NCBI GenBank assembly: GCA_942490645.1
Contig: CALNXN010000003.1
Coordinates: 1 to 31,924, forward strand
From: CALNXN01 sp942490645
Lineage (GTDB): Bacteria > Pseudomonadota > Alphaproteobacteria > Rhodobacterales > Rhodobacteraceae
Length of the DNA: 31,924 nucleotides
Reading direction: 5' to 3'
Shown here: positions 16,444 to 25,343 of the stretch, piece after piece
Numbering within the stretch: the stretch's first letter is position 1
Layout of the letters: every line of letters starts with the position of its first letter
The notes under the pieces: model-generated
Told to the model about the DNA's origin: nothing
What the model saw: the letters and a program-made list of their open reading frames with translations, nothing else
Databases searched by the model: none
Position numbers and translations under genes: made by a program

Positions 16444-17211
16444 TCAAAGTGCGTTTTTCACAGCGGCCAATGTGGCATCGGCCCCCTTGGCCAATATCCC
16501 GGCGTCTGACCCGCAGGCCACAAATGTGAACCCATCCCGCAACAGCTCAGCAGCAAAGGCGGTGTCAGAAACGAGGGTACCCACGGGCACCCCCTTGGCG
16601 ATCAGCTTTTGTGCCACAGGGCGGATCGCCGCCCAGACATCGGCGTGCATCGGTTGGCCCAGATGGCCCATGTCGGCACCAATATCCGCAGGCCCGAAAA
16701 AGACGCCCGTCACGCCATCGACAGCGGCAATCTCTTCGGCAAGCGCCAGTGCAGATTGCGATTCAATTTGCACCAGAACGGCAGTTTCTTTTTCAATATC
16801 AGCGTAGTAGTCCTTGTCGCGGCCAAAATTATTGGCCCGCGTGGTGCCCGCGACCCCCCGGATGCCACGCGGCGGATAGCGGGTGGCCGCCACGGCTGCG
16901 CGGGCTTCTTCCACGGTTTGGATCATCGGAAACAGCAGACCCGGGGCGCCCATATCCAGCAGGCGTTTGACCAGTACCGCGTCGTTCCAATCGGGGCGCA
17001 CAATCGCCGTGGTGCCGGAGGCGGCAAAGGCCTGCAATTGACCCAAAACGGTGTCGAGCGTGCCGGGCGAATGCTCCATATCCACCAAGGCCCAGTCATA
17101 GCCCGCCCCCGCGACCACCTCTGCGGCGTAGGGGTGCGCCATGCTGACCCAAAGGCCCAACTGGCGCTGACCTTGCGCCAATGCGCGGGTGAAGGGGTTC
17201 GGTTTGGGCAT
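16444..17211 (-). CDS. HpcH/HpaI-type 2-oxo-acid aldolase
   Basis: The 255-residue product is a class II (metal-dependent) aldolase of the HpcH/HpaI family. By family knowledge it cleaves or forms 2-keto-4-hydroxy acids and releases pyruvate. Seen in the sequence are the active-site region VDMEHSPG, the metal ligand region VQIESQSAL (E) and FFGPADIGADMG (D), and the substrate loop LFPMIQTVEEARAAV with RYPPRGIRGV. It is similar in shape to 2-keto-3-deoxy-glucarate aldolase GarL and to 4-hydroxy-2-oxoheptanedioate aldolase HpaI. Next to a Udh-like gene, a sugar-acid substrate is plausible. Its ATG overlaps the stop of the FAD oxidoreductase (TGATG). No frame defects. Confidence 0.92.
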   Translation of the reverse strand: MPKPNPFTRALAQGQRQLGLWVSMAHPYAAEVVAGAGYDWALVDMEHSPGTLDTVLGQLQAFAASGTTAIVRPDWNDAVLVKRLLDMGAPGLLFPMIQTVEEARAAVAATRYPPRGIRGVAGTTRANNFGRDKDYYADIEKETAVLVQIESQSALALAEEIAAVDGVTGVFFGPADIGADMGHLGQPMHADVWAAIRPVAQKLIAKGVPVGTLVSDTAFAAELLRDGFTFVACGSDAGILAKGADATLAAVKNAL

Positions 17212-18423
17212 CAGATCACGGCCTTTTCCAGAAACTTTTCGCCTTTGAGCACACGCTCGTAGCAGAACGGTGAAAGATCAAGGCTCCGGAAGGCACCATG
17301 CGTGATCAACTCGGCCACACCGCGGCCAAATGCCGGCGATTGTTGCAACCCGTGACCGGAGAACCCGTTGACGAAGATGAAGTTGTCGACCTCAGGGTGC
17401 GCGCCGACAATCGCGTTTTGATCCAATGTGTTATAGTCATAATGACCGACCCACATGTTGATCAGTTTGATCTGTTCGAACTGCGGAATCCGGGTGGCGA
17501 TGATCGGCCAGAACTTGCTTTCCCACAGCCCGTGATCGGCGTTGAAATCGTCAAAATCCACGGCTGGGTCGTCATCGGGCGCACCTCCTGCAAGGTAATA
17601 GCGCCCATCCGTGCGCATGTGCACGCCCGAGGGGTCAATCGTCAGCGGCAGATCACGGTCCAGCGGATGGGCGGCATCAAAGATGTAGGTGTAGCGGCGG
17701 CGCGGCTCTATCGGCAGATCAAACCCGGCCATGCGGGCGGTCAGAACACCGCGCGTGCCTGCTGCATTGACCAGATGTCCACAGCCCACAACCTCGCCCG
17801 AGGCCAAAGTCACGCTGTCAATACGCGCGCCGGTGCGGGTGACATCGGTGACCTCGTTATGGATGTATTCCACCCCGCCGTTCTTGCGCGATTTGCGTGC
17901 CACCAGTCGAACATGGTGGCCGCCGTCGAAATACCCTTCGTTCACCAGGTTGTGATTGGCGCCCAGTTGATGTCATCCACATTGGTAGAACGGATAGTCG
18001 GCGCTTGATCTCGTCGCGGGTCATGTACTGGGTCGCGGCACCCAATCGCGCCTGCACTTTTTGACTGTCGCGCAGGGTCTGGGCGAACCCTTCGTCATCG
18101 GCCATGTACATATACCCATAGCTTTGCAGCGTCAGGTCCGGCACTTCGGGATCGCCGCCCATGAATTGGTCGCGGAAGGTTCTGGACAAATTCTGCGCCG
18201 AATTGCGAATGCGGACGTTCACCTCGTTGGAGAACTGCTGCCGGATGCAGCTGTTTGTATGCGTGGTCGAGGCGAATTCGTAAGGTGGGATCCCGTTCCA
18301 CCACCAGAACACGACCGTCGAAATCGGGGTCAGGCTCAGCAACCATGCGACCGATGAGCCCTACATCGCGCCGCCGATGATCACGACATCATACTGGCTG
18401 TCGTGTTCGGGAGTTTGGGTCAT
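17211..18423 (-). pseudogene. Frameshifted FAD-dependent oxidoreductase
   Basis: This is a DAO/sarcosine-oxidase-beta-type flavoenzyme of about 400 residues. The ATG at 18423 follows GGGAGG with 8 bases spacing and begins MTQTPEHDSQYDVVIIGGAM, the FAD-binding fold, but the next codon is TAG. Pieces continue in different frames: PDFDGRVLVVERDPT, YEFASTTHTNSCIRQQFSNE, then DQFMGGDPEVPDLTLQSYGY. From about 17945 the frame is intact: MNEGYFDGG to VNAAGTRGVL, the C-terminal FAD contact NFIFVNGFSGHGLQQSPAFG and the stop at 17211. At least five breaks occur in the first 500 bases. The substrate is probably an amine or amino acid. It follows the hyuB-like gene by 45 bases. Confidence 0.85.
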
Positions 18424-18468
18424 GTCATTATCCTCCCCCTTCTGATGGCTTCCAGAACCTGTGCGGCG

Positions 18469-20131
18469 TCAGCTGGCATCCATGCCATAGTCGCGCGCGG
18501 CGGCTTCGGCCGATATAGCCGCGCGCCAGATCGCGTTGCACCAGGTCGCGGATCGCGCGGTCTTGGGGTCGCCGTAGCCCGCCCCGCCGGGAAAGGCCAT
18601 CATCACGCGCCGCCCGTGGGGCACGAACTGCTTGCCCTTGCCGCGCATCGGCGTGCCGTCGTCCTGCGCGATGGTCGTCGGCGCGCCGTTTGGCCGCCGC
18701 GCCGCCCGCGCGCGGGGTGGTCGACCCGGTCGAACATGGCCGAGAAGTCGAACTCGTGGCCTTCGCGCGCGCCGACTTCCATGTATTGCCCCAAGGCCGC
18801 CGCGATGTCGCCCCCGCGCCGCCGCTATCGGGGCGCAATTCCTTGCGCCAGATGATGACCGGGCCGGCGTGTTCCGTCGCCTCGACCGGCATGGTCATCA
18901 CGCCGGACGGAAAGGCGGTGGCGTTCAGCCCGTCAAGGTCGGGCCGCGCGCCGGAGCCGCCGGAATTGAACGTCAGCACCTCCGAGCGCCGCGCCGTGCT
19001 GGGCGCAGGCACATCGGTGCGCGGGCGCAGCGACACCTGGAAATTGCACAGGCACCCCGCCCCTTCGGCGGGCACCATGCCGGGCAGGATCTTGTCGAGC
19101 GCGTGCATAGACCGTATCGGGCACCAAATGCCCGACGATATGGCGCAGCGCGACGGGCGCGGGGTGCAGCGCGTTGACGATGGTGTTTTCGGGGGCGGTG
19201 ATTTCAAACGGGGCCAGCGAGGCCGCGTTGTTGGGGATTTCCGGCGCAATCGCGCATTTCAGCGCGTAGCAGGCATAGGCCTTGGTATAGACCAGCGGGC
19301 AGTTGATGCCCTTCTTGTCGACGCCGCTGGTGCCGGTGAAATCGGTCACGATGCGGTCCTCATGCACCGTCACCCGCGCCTTCAGCGTGATCGGCACATC
19401 GAAACCGTCAACGGTCATCTCCCCCTCGGCCGGGACGCGGGGCAGGGCGGCGATCCGTTCCAGCGTGGCGCGGCGCGAGTTGTCGAGGATGAAGGCCGCG
19501 ATGCCTGTCAGATCGTCCAGCCCGAATTCATCCATCATGTGCATCAGGCGGCGGTGGCCGATTTCGTTGCAGGTGGCCAGCGCATAGATATCACCGATCA
19601 GCTGATCGGGTTCGCGCACATTGCCACGCACAATTTTGATCAGGGTTTTGTCCACCACGCCGCGTTCGGCGAATTTCATGATCGGCAGGTACAGGCCCTC
19701 TTCGTAGATGCTGTTGGCATCCGCACCAAACCCGCGCCCGCCGATATCGACGACATGCGCGGTGCAGGCGAAAAACCCGACAAAGCGGTCGTTGTGAAAG
19801 GACGGGGTGACAACCGTGATGTCATGCAGGTGGCCGGTGCCTTCCCACGGGTCGTTGGTGATGTAGACGTCGCCCTCGAAGATATTCTCGCCGCCCGATC
19901 CGGCGGATGAAATGCGCCACCGCATCGGCCATCGCGTTGACATGCCCGGGCGTGCCCGTCACGGCCTGCGCCAGCATCTGTCCCTCTGCGTCATAGACGC
20001 CCGCCGACAGATCGCCGGCCTCGCGGACCGATGTTGAAAATGCCGTGCGCACCAGCGCCTGCGCCTGTTCCTCGACCACCGAAATCAGGCGGTTCCACAT
20101 CACCTGATAGGCGACATCGGATTGGTGTCAT
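18469..20131 (-). pseudogene. Hydantoinase B / oxoprolinase-like subunit, many frameshifts
   Basis: The sequence is clearly HyuB-family, the second subunit of ATP-dependent hydantoinase/oxoprolinase-type enzymes. MWNRLISVVEEQAQALVRTA, GDLSAGVYDAEGQMLAQ and TGTPGHVNAMADAV lie in one frame (20103-19930). ENIFEGDVYITNDPWEGTGH to PENTIVNALHPAPVALRHIV is in another (19930-19110). ALDKILPGMVPAEGAGCLCN, TFNSGGSGARPDLDGLNATA and WRKELRPDSGG follow in a third (19110-18840). The C terminus ends DYGMDAS with TGA at 18469. An ATG at 20131 with GGAGG 8 bases upstream is the likely start and overlaps the hyuA stop. At least six frame changes are needed. Protein identity is preserved throughout, so the breaks are recent or artefactual. 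Confidence 0.88.
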
Positions 20132-22232
20132 TTCGGTGCCTCCGGTGTTGAGTGTGATGTCGATACAGCCGTCCGGCTGCGCGGATGGCGCGGCGGCTGG
20201 TGGGCACGATGATGGTGGTTTCATCCTCGGTGATCGCGGCGGGGCCGGCAACGTGTGGCCCGGTCTGCAGGCGTCGCGTTGCACGACCTGGGCCGTGACT
20301 GAATGTGGCCGAGCGCGGGATCGAACATCGCGCGCGTGCCGTGGCCGTGCCGCAGCGCCCTGCGTGCGGCCTCGGCCATCCGGATTGCGACGGGCTTTTG
20401 CGGGCGGCGTCGTGGCATTGACCGACCAGACGGTGATTTCGATATCCATGCCCGCGACCACGCGGCCGAACAGCTTTGGTGTAATCCTCCTCGAACAGCG
20501 CCTGGAAAGTCGCGGCATCCGGTTTGCTGCGGCCTTCCTGCGTCAGAACGATCGGAATTTCCCAGCCCTGCCCGGTATAGCGCATGTAGACCTTGAATTC
20601 GGTCAGGATGGGGGCTGTCGCATCGCAGGTGCGCACGAAGCCGGTGGCCTCGGTGCTGCAGATCCGCCAGCAGCGTCTTGATCGTTGCGGCATCGAAATC
20701 CGACAGGCGCATGTAGACCGAGCGGTTCGCCTCGAAGCTGAAGGGCGCGCGCAGGAACCCGATGGCCGATCCCACGCCGGCACCGGTTGGCACCAGCAGG
20801 CGATCCACACCCAGCTTTTCACACAACCGCCCCGCATGAAGCGGGGCCGCGCCGCCAAAGGCGATCATGGTGTATTCGGAGAGATCCTCGCCGTTTTCCA
20901 CGGCATGGACGCGCGCGGCGTTGGCCATGTTTTCGTCCACCACCTCGGCCAGCCCGAAGGCGGCCTCCTGGCGCGTCCATGCCCAGCGTTTCGCCCAGAT
21001 GCGTCATCAGCGGCGCTTGCAGATTGGTCGGATGCAGCGTGATGGAGCCGCCCGCGAAATTGTCGGGGTCCAGCTTGCCCAGCACCAGATCGGCATCGGT
21101 CACCGCAGGCCGCGTCGCCGCCGCGCCCGTAGCAGGCCGGTCCGGGTTCCGAACCGGCACTTTCGGGCCCTACGCGGATTTGGCGCAGCCCATCGACATG
21201 CGCCAGTGACCCGCCGCCCGCGCCGATTTCGACCATGTCGATCACCGGGATCGAGATCGGCATGCCCGACCCTTTCTTGAACCGGTAGCTGCGCGCGACT
21301 TCGAACACGCGGGCGGTGCGCGGCGTCTGGTTCTTGATCAGGCAGATCTTGGCGGTGGTGCCGCCCATGTCGAAGGACAGCACCTTGTCCAGCCCGTAGC
21401 GCGCCGCGATATGGGCGGCGAACACCGCGCCACCCGCCGGGCCCGCTCTCGACCAGCCGCACCGGGAAATTCCGCCGCACTTTCGATCGAGATGATCCCG
21501 CCGCCGGAATGCATCAGGAAAATCGGACAATCGACACCTGTTTCGCGCAACCGCCCCTCAAGGCGGCTCAGATAGCTTTTCATCAGCGGCTTGATGTAGG
21601 CGTTGGCGACAACGGTGTTGAACCGCTCGTATTCGCGCATCTGCGGGCTGACGTCCGAGGACAGCGATACCATCGCATCCGGCATACGTTCGGCCAGCAC
21701 CTCGCGCACCATCCGTTCATGGGTGTCGTTCAGGTAGGAATGGATCAACCCGACCGCGACGCTCTCATAGCCGGCCTCGGCAAAGCATCGGCCAGCGCTT
21801 CGACCTCGGCGCGGTCCAGCGGGATCAGCACGCCGCCGTCTGCCCCGATGCGTTCCTTCAGCACATAACGGCGTTGGCGCGGCAGCAGTGGCTCAGGCAG
21901 GTCAGGTTCAGGTCATATTGTTCGAACCGGCTTTCGGTGCGCATTTCGATGACATCACGAAAGCCCTTGGTGGTGATCAGCGCCGTTTTCGCGCCGCGCC
22001 GTTCGATCAGCGCATTGGTGGCCAGCGTGGTGCCGTGGATGATCTGCCCGATGTCTGACGGCGCAATCCCGGCCTTGGCGCAGACCTGGGCCATCCCGTC
22101 GAGAATCGCATTTTCGGGCGCGGCGTAGGTGGTCAGCACCTTGGTCGATGTCAGACCGCCGCCATGTTCCAGGACCACGTCGGTGAAGGTCCCGCCGATG
22201 TCCACACCCAGACGCGCTTCTGCTTTGCCCAT
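20128..22232 (-). pseudogene. Hydantoinase A / oxoprolinase-like subunit, many frameshifts
   Basis: This is the HyuA-family ATP-binding subunit. The start at 22232 (MGKAEARLGVDIGGTFTDVV) shows the actin-fold phosphate motif DIGGTFTD. IIHGTTLATNALIERRGAKT follows, then GLIHSYLNDTHERMVREVL (about 21763), LMHSGGGIISIESAAEFP, LSFDMGGTTAKICLIKNQTP (about 21380), GAGGGSLAHVDGLRQIRVGP, IAFGGAAPLHAGRLCEKLGV (about 20870) and VDRLLVPTGAGVGSAIGFLR. Frame changes occur near 21900, 21785, 21463, 21440, 21120, 20975, 20655, 20475, 20400 and several times below 20330. The restored length of about 690-700 residues is normal for HyuA. The C-terminal end is uncertain; a TGA within ATGA at 20131-20128 would couple it to the hyuB-like gene. 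Confidence 0.88.
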
Positions 22233-22328
22233 GTCTCACCCAAACTCTTCGTTTCGCAAGAATGCTAACGACACAGATGCATCGCGTCTAATTGTTCTTT
22301 TGGATGAAAAGGATCACAAAAATTTATT
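22233..22328 (-). promoter_or_regulatory. Probable promoter region of hyuA-like gene
   Basis: This 96-base gap between the LysR stop and the hyuA-like start is markedly AT-rich (TAGAATAAATTTTTGTGATC on the minus strand). It is the only sizeable gap in the seven-gene minus-strand run, so an internal promoter controlled by the LysR protein is likely. No exact -35/-10 or operator could be fixed. Confidence 0.35.
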
Positions 22329-23225
22329 CTATGCAGTGGTCGCCGTGCGGGCGATGCTTTGTGCGAGGGCTGCGGCCTCTGCGATGAAACCCAAACCGCG
22401 TTCGGCATCGTACCGGGCCGAAAACTGCAACGGGTCAGGCAGCCAGTCATAGTGCAACGCGCGCAACTGGCCGCCGTCGAGCGCGTCGCGGACCATCGCG
22501 CGGGGCAGGCACGCCAGACCGTAGCCATCGGCGGCCATCTGTTGGCAGGCGGCCAAGTTACTGGACGGCACCAACCGCGCGCGGGCCGGACGCGATTTGC
22601 TCAGATGGGCGGCCAGTTGATCATAGGGCAGGGTGCCGCGCGCGTGCGTCAGAATGGGGTGGTGCAGCAGCATGTCGTGGCTCAAACGGTCGGACCCAAG
22701 GCGCAAGCCGGGCCCCGCGACCCATACAAACGGGTAGTCCGCCAGCGCGAGCGTGCCACTGATCTGGCGCGAGAAAGGCCCGTTTTGGAACGTCAGATCA
22801 AGGCTGCGATCAAAGAGCGCGCGGCTGAGATTGGCTGAGATATCAACGGTAAGCTCCACCACCACATTGGGAAACCTGTCGCGCAACGCACCCAGAAACG
22901 CACCCAACCACGTTTGCACCACCAGTTCCGTCACACCAAGGCGCACCACGCCTTGGACCAAAGCGCCGTCGCCCAGTGCGCCGAGCATATCTTCCATCTG
23001 TGCCAGCACGGCACGGGCATGATCCAGCACAACCGCCCCTTTGGGTGTCAGCCGAACGGAGCCTGCGTCACGCTCCATCAAGGTCGCGCCCAATGCGGCT
23101 TCGAATGCGGCAATCCGCGCGGAAATGTTGGGTTGCGTTGTGTTCAACTGTTCGGCGGCGCGGCGAAAGCTGTGCAGGTCCGACACTCGTACAAACGCCT
23201 CGATTTGCTTGAGCGTGACACTCAC
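22329..23225 (-). CDS. LysR-family regulator next to hyuAB-like genes
   Basis: The 298-residue product has a LysR helix-turn-helix at residues about 1-60 (LKQIEAFVRVSDLHSFRRAA, EQLNTTQPNISARIAAFEAA, LGATLMERD). An effector-binding domain follows from about residue 90 (VQGVVRLGVTELVVQTWLGA, FPNVVVELTVD). The start codon is GTG (23225), whose GTGA overlaps the TGA of the upstream isomerase-like gene. The hyuA-like gene begins 96 bases downstream on the same strand, so it probably regulates that block. The frame is fully intact, unlike the three genes that follow. Confidence 0.92.
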   Translation of the reverse strand: MSVTLKQIEAFVRVSDLHSFRRAAEQLNTTQPNISARIAAFEAALGATLMERDAGSVRLTPKGAVVLDHARAVLAQMEDMLGALGDGALVQGVVRLGVTELVVQTWLGAFLGALRDRFPNVVVELTVDISANLSRALFDRSLDLTFQNGPFSRQISGTLALADYPFVWVAGPGLRLGSDRLSHDMLLHHPILTHARGTLPYDQLAAHLSKSRPARARLVPSSNLAACQQMAADGYGLACLPRAMVRDALDGGQLRALHYDWLPDPLQFSARYDAERGLGFIAEAAALAQSIARTATTA

Positions 23226-23827
23226 GGTGCGAAGGGGGTGTGCAGCGCGCGCGCCACCAGTTCCAGCCTGTCCTGACCATAAAACATATCGCCATCGACG
23301 AAATAGGTCGGAGAGCCAAAGACCGAGCGCGCGATCGCCTCTTGGGTATTGGCAGCGTGCATGGCCTGAATGTCGGGTGACAGGGCCGCGTCCAGCAAGT
23401 TTGCGTCCATTCCCAAGTCTGCAAGCAGCGCGCCGATGGTGCCCGGGTCTGCCAAATCGGCGTCATCACGCCAATGCGCGATCATGATGCGGCGCGCCAA
23501 GGCGTCGACGTCTGCACCGGCCGCCTGTGCCGCGATCAGGGTGCCGTTCGGCAGGGCCAACGGATTGTCGTGATGCGTCGGCCGAAAGCGCACCATCGGC
23601 AGATCGCGGTACTCGGCCCAACGGAACATGTCGCGGCCGAAAAAGTAGGCGCGATGCGCATCCGTCCGGCTGCCGTTGATGCCTCTGAGCGCATCCAGAA
23701 CCGGGTTGAGATCAACGGGTTTGTGAATCACCTCAGCGCCTGCGGCCTGCGCGATCTCTGCCAGTCGCCACGCGCCGAGATACGCATAGGCGGAGTGGGC
23801 GGAATAGAAGTATTCGATGCGGCTCAT
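23222..23827 (-). CDS. 2-hydroxychromene-2-carboxylate isomerase-like (DsbA/GST-kappa)
   Basis: This 201-residue thioredoxin-fold protein belongs to the DsbA-like 2-hydroxychromene-2-carboxylate isomerase/GST-kappa family. Seen: the N-terminal strand and active-site region MSRIEYFYSAHSAYAYLGAW with serine instead of a CxxC, the helical insertion with WAEYRDLPMVRFRPTHHDNP, and the C-terminal VFGSPTYFVDGDMFYGQDRL typical of the family. By family knowledge such enzymes are glutathione-dependent isomerases of aromatic-degradation intermediates, but most members have unknown substrates. The ATG at 23827 follows AAGGA with 9 bases spacing. It overlaps the LysR gene and heads the seven-gene run. Confidence 0.88.
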   Translation of the reverse strand: MSRIEYFYSAHSAYAYLGAWRLAEIAQAAGAEVIHKPVDLNPVLDALRGINGSRTDAHRAYFFGRDMFRWAEYRDLPMVRFRPTHHDNPLALPNGTLIAAQAAGADVDALARRIMIAHWRDDADLADPGTIGALLADLGMDANLLDAALSPDIQAMHAANTQEAIARSVFGSPTYFVDGDMFYGQDRLELVARALHTPFAP

Positions 23828-24003
23828 GGGCGGGATCCTTTCGCAACACACGTGCCGCAGTTATGCAGAGCGATGGCGCGCGGCGCAACTCCGGGCATTG
23901 CGGTCTTGGGATCGCGACATCTCAGTCACAGGCGGCGTTGCCATCCAAGATGCGCGGGGATCGTTGCCGTCGCCGGACCGTTGCTTTTCCAGAAAAATCG
24001 TTG

Positions 24004-24292
24004 TTTTCCACAGGGGCGGGATTGGACGCAAGAATTGTATGAAAATTGTAACTAATCGAGGTCTGAGTGTGATTATCGAGAGAAAAAAGTTCTAAAAAAG
24101 AAATTTGTTCGAGTGGTCAACGAAACGCGAATAGCAACTTGTCTCGATCCACTCACAGACTTATCCACAGGTGCCTGAACGTGCTTTGGCCAGTCTTTGT
24201 TGAGCGAACCCCAGCCATAACGCACAAGGCTAGCGAATTGTTCTTACCCGCGGTAATTCCTGTCCGCGCGGACACTGACCGGCTTTTCCACA
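24004..24292 (+). other. Cluster of DnaA-box-like sites, possible origin
   Basis: In the 535-base gap 23828-24362, three 9-mers match the DnaA-box consensus TTWTCCACA on the same strand: TTTTCCACA at 24004-24012, TTATCCACA at 24161-24169 and TTTTCCACA at 24284-24292. Between the first two is an AT-rich segment (about 24030-24110) with A runs such as AGAGAAAAAAG and CTAAAAAAG, which could be an unwinding element. Flanking genes diverge: the minus-strand run to the left, the dipeptidase-like cassette to the right. No dnaA, hemE or parAB gene is in the window, so an origin is only one explanation. A DnaA-titrating or DnaA-regulated site is the alternative. Confidence 0.5.
24261..24274. repeat. 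Perfect 14-bp palindrome
   Basis: TGTCCGCGCGGACA is an exact palindrome of 14 bases, 89-102 bases before the dipeptidase-like start and 10 bases before the third DnaA-like box. It could be an operator for the following three-gene cassette. Confidence 0.6.
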
Positions 24293-24362
24293 GGGCGTTT
24301 TTGACCACAAGGCGCGCGTCTTTGGTGTTGCAGCTTCGCTATTGTCGCCGCACACTCCGCCC

Positions 24363-25343
24363 ATGCGTGCGCCTTTGATTGATAACCTGCAATACGCCAA
24401 CTTCTCGCCAGCCATCTTTGAACAGATGCGCGCGGGCGGTGTGGATGCTGTGCATGTCACCATCGCGTACCACGAAAGCTTTCGCGAAATGGTGCTCAAC
24501 CTTGAACGCTGGAATCGCTGGTTCGAGGCGCATCCCGACCTGATCTTCAAGGGCACCAGCGGTGATGATGTTCGCCGCGCCCAGACCGAAGGCCGCACGG
24601 CGATCTTTTTCGGGTTTCAGAACCCAAGCCCGATCGAGGATGACATCGGGCTGGTTGAGATTTGCCACCAGCTTGGCATCCGCTTCATGCAGCTGACCTA
24701 TAACAACCAGTCCCTTCTGGCGACGGGCTGTTACGAGGAAAACGACACCGGACTCACACGCATGGGTAAACAGGTGGTGACCGAGATGAACCGCGTGGGC
24801 CTTGTGGTGGATATGTCCCATTCCGCCGAACGCTCCACGTTGGAGGCGATTGATCACTCCACCCGGCCCATCGCGATCACTCACGCCAATCCACATTGGT
24901 GGCATGCCGCGCTGCGCAACAAGTCCGACGCGGTTTTACGCGCGCTGACCGAGGCCGGCGGGATGCTGGGATTTTCAATCTATCCGCATCACCTCGCTGG
25001 CGGGCCTGCCTGCACGCTGGCTGATTTCTGCGCGATGATCGAAGAGGCCGCACGGCGCTACGGCGCGCAACACTTGGGCATCGGCACGGACCTGTGTCAG
25101 GATCAGCCCGACAGCGTCGTGGAATGGATGCGCGTGGGTCGCTGGTCCAAGGTGATGGATTACGGCGAAGGGTCAGCCAGTAATGCAGGCTTTCCGCCGA
25201 TGCCAGCGTGGTTCGGTGACAATCGTGATTTCGACAATATTCGCAAGGGTTTGCGAGCGACGTCACTGACAGAGGCAGAGGTCGACGGCGTTATGGGCGG
25301 CAACTGGCAGCGGTTTTACGACGCAGGGTTCGGCCCCGCGTGA
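24363..25343 (+). CDS. M19 dipeptidase homologue with altered metal site
   Basis: The 326-residue product follows the renal-dipeptidase (peptidase M19) fold. Conserved parts are GIRFMQLTYNNQSLLATGCY, VGLVVDMSHSAERSTLEAI (H153), PIAITHANP (H174) and HLGIGTDLC (D243). The N-terminal HxD metal motif is absent (the protein begins MRAPLIDNLQYANFS). The bridging glutamate of the usual EGG motif appears as Q86 in FFGFQNPSP. Three of the six usual zinc ligands are thus missing, so it may have another activity or a mononuclear site. An in-frame ATG at 24342 is also possible. Its TGA overlaps the GTG start of the next gene. There is no signal peptide. Confidence 0.85.
   Translation: MRAPLIDNLQYANFSPAIFEQMRAGGVDAVHVTIAYHESFREMVLNLERWNRWFEAHPDLIFKGTSGDDVRRAQTEGRTAIFFGFQNPSPIEDDIGLVEICHQLGIRFMQLTYNNQSLLATGCYEENDTGLTRMGKQVVTEMNRVGLVVDMSHSAERSTLEAIDHSTRPIAITHANPHWWHAALRNKSDAVLRALTEAGGMLGFSIYPHHLAGGPACTLADFCAMIEEAARRYGAQHLGIGTDLCQDQPDSVVEWMRVGRWSKVMDYGEGSASNAGFPPMPAWFGDNRDFDNIRKGLRATSLTEAEVDGVMGGNWQRFYDAGFGPA

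Noticed and set aside
18428..20943. Several separate ORFs in the hyuAB-like region as independent genes
   Set aside because: Their protein-like parts join in order into single HyuA and HyuB proteins; the remainders are out-of-frame translation.
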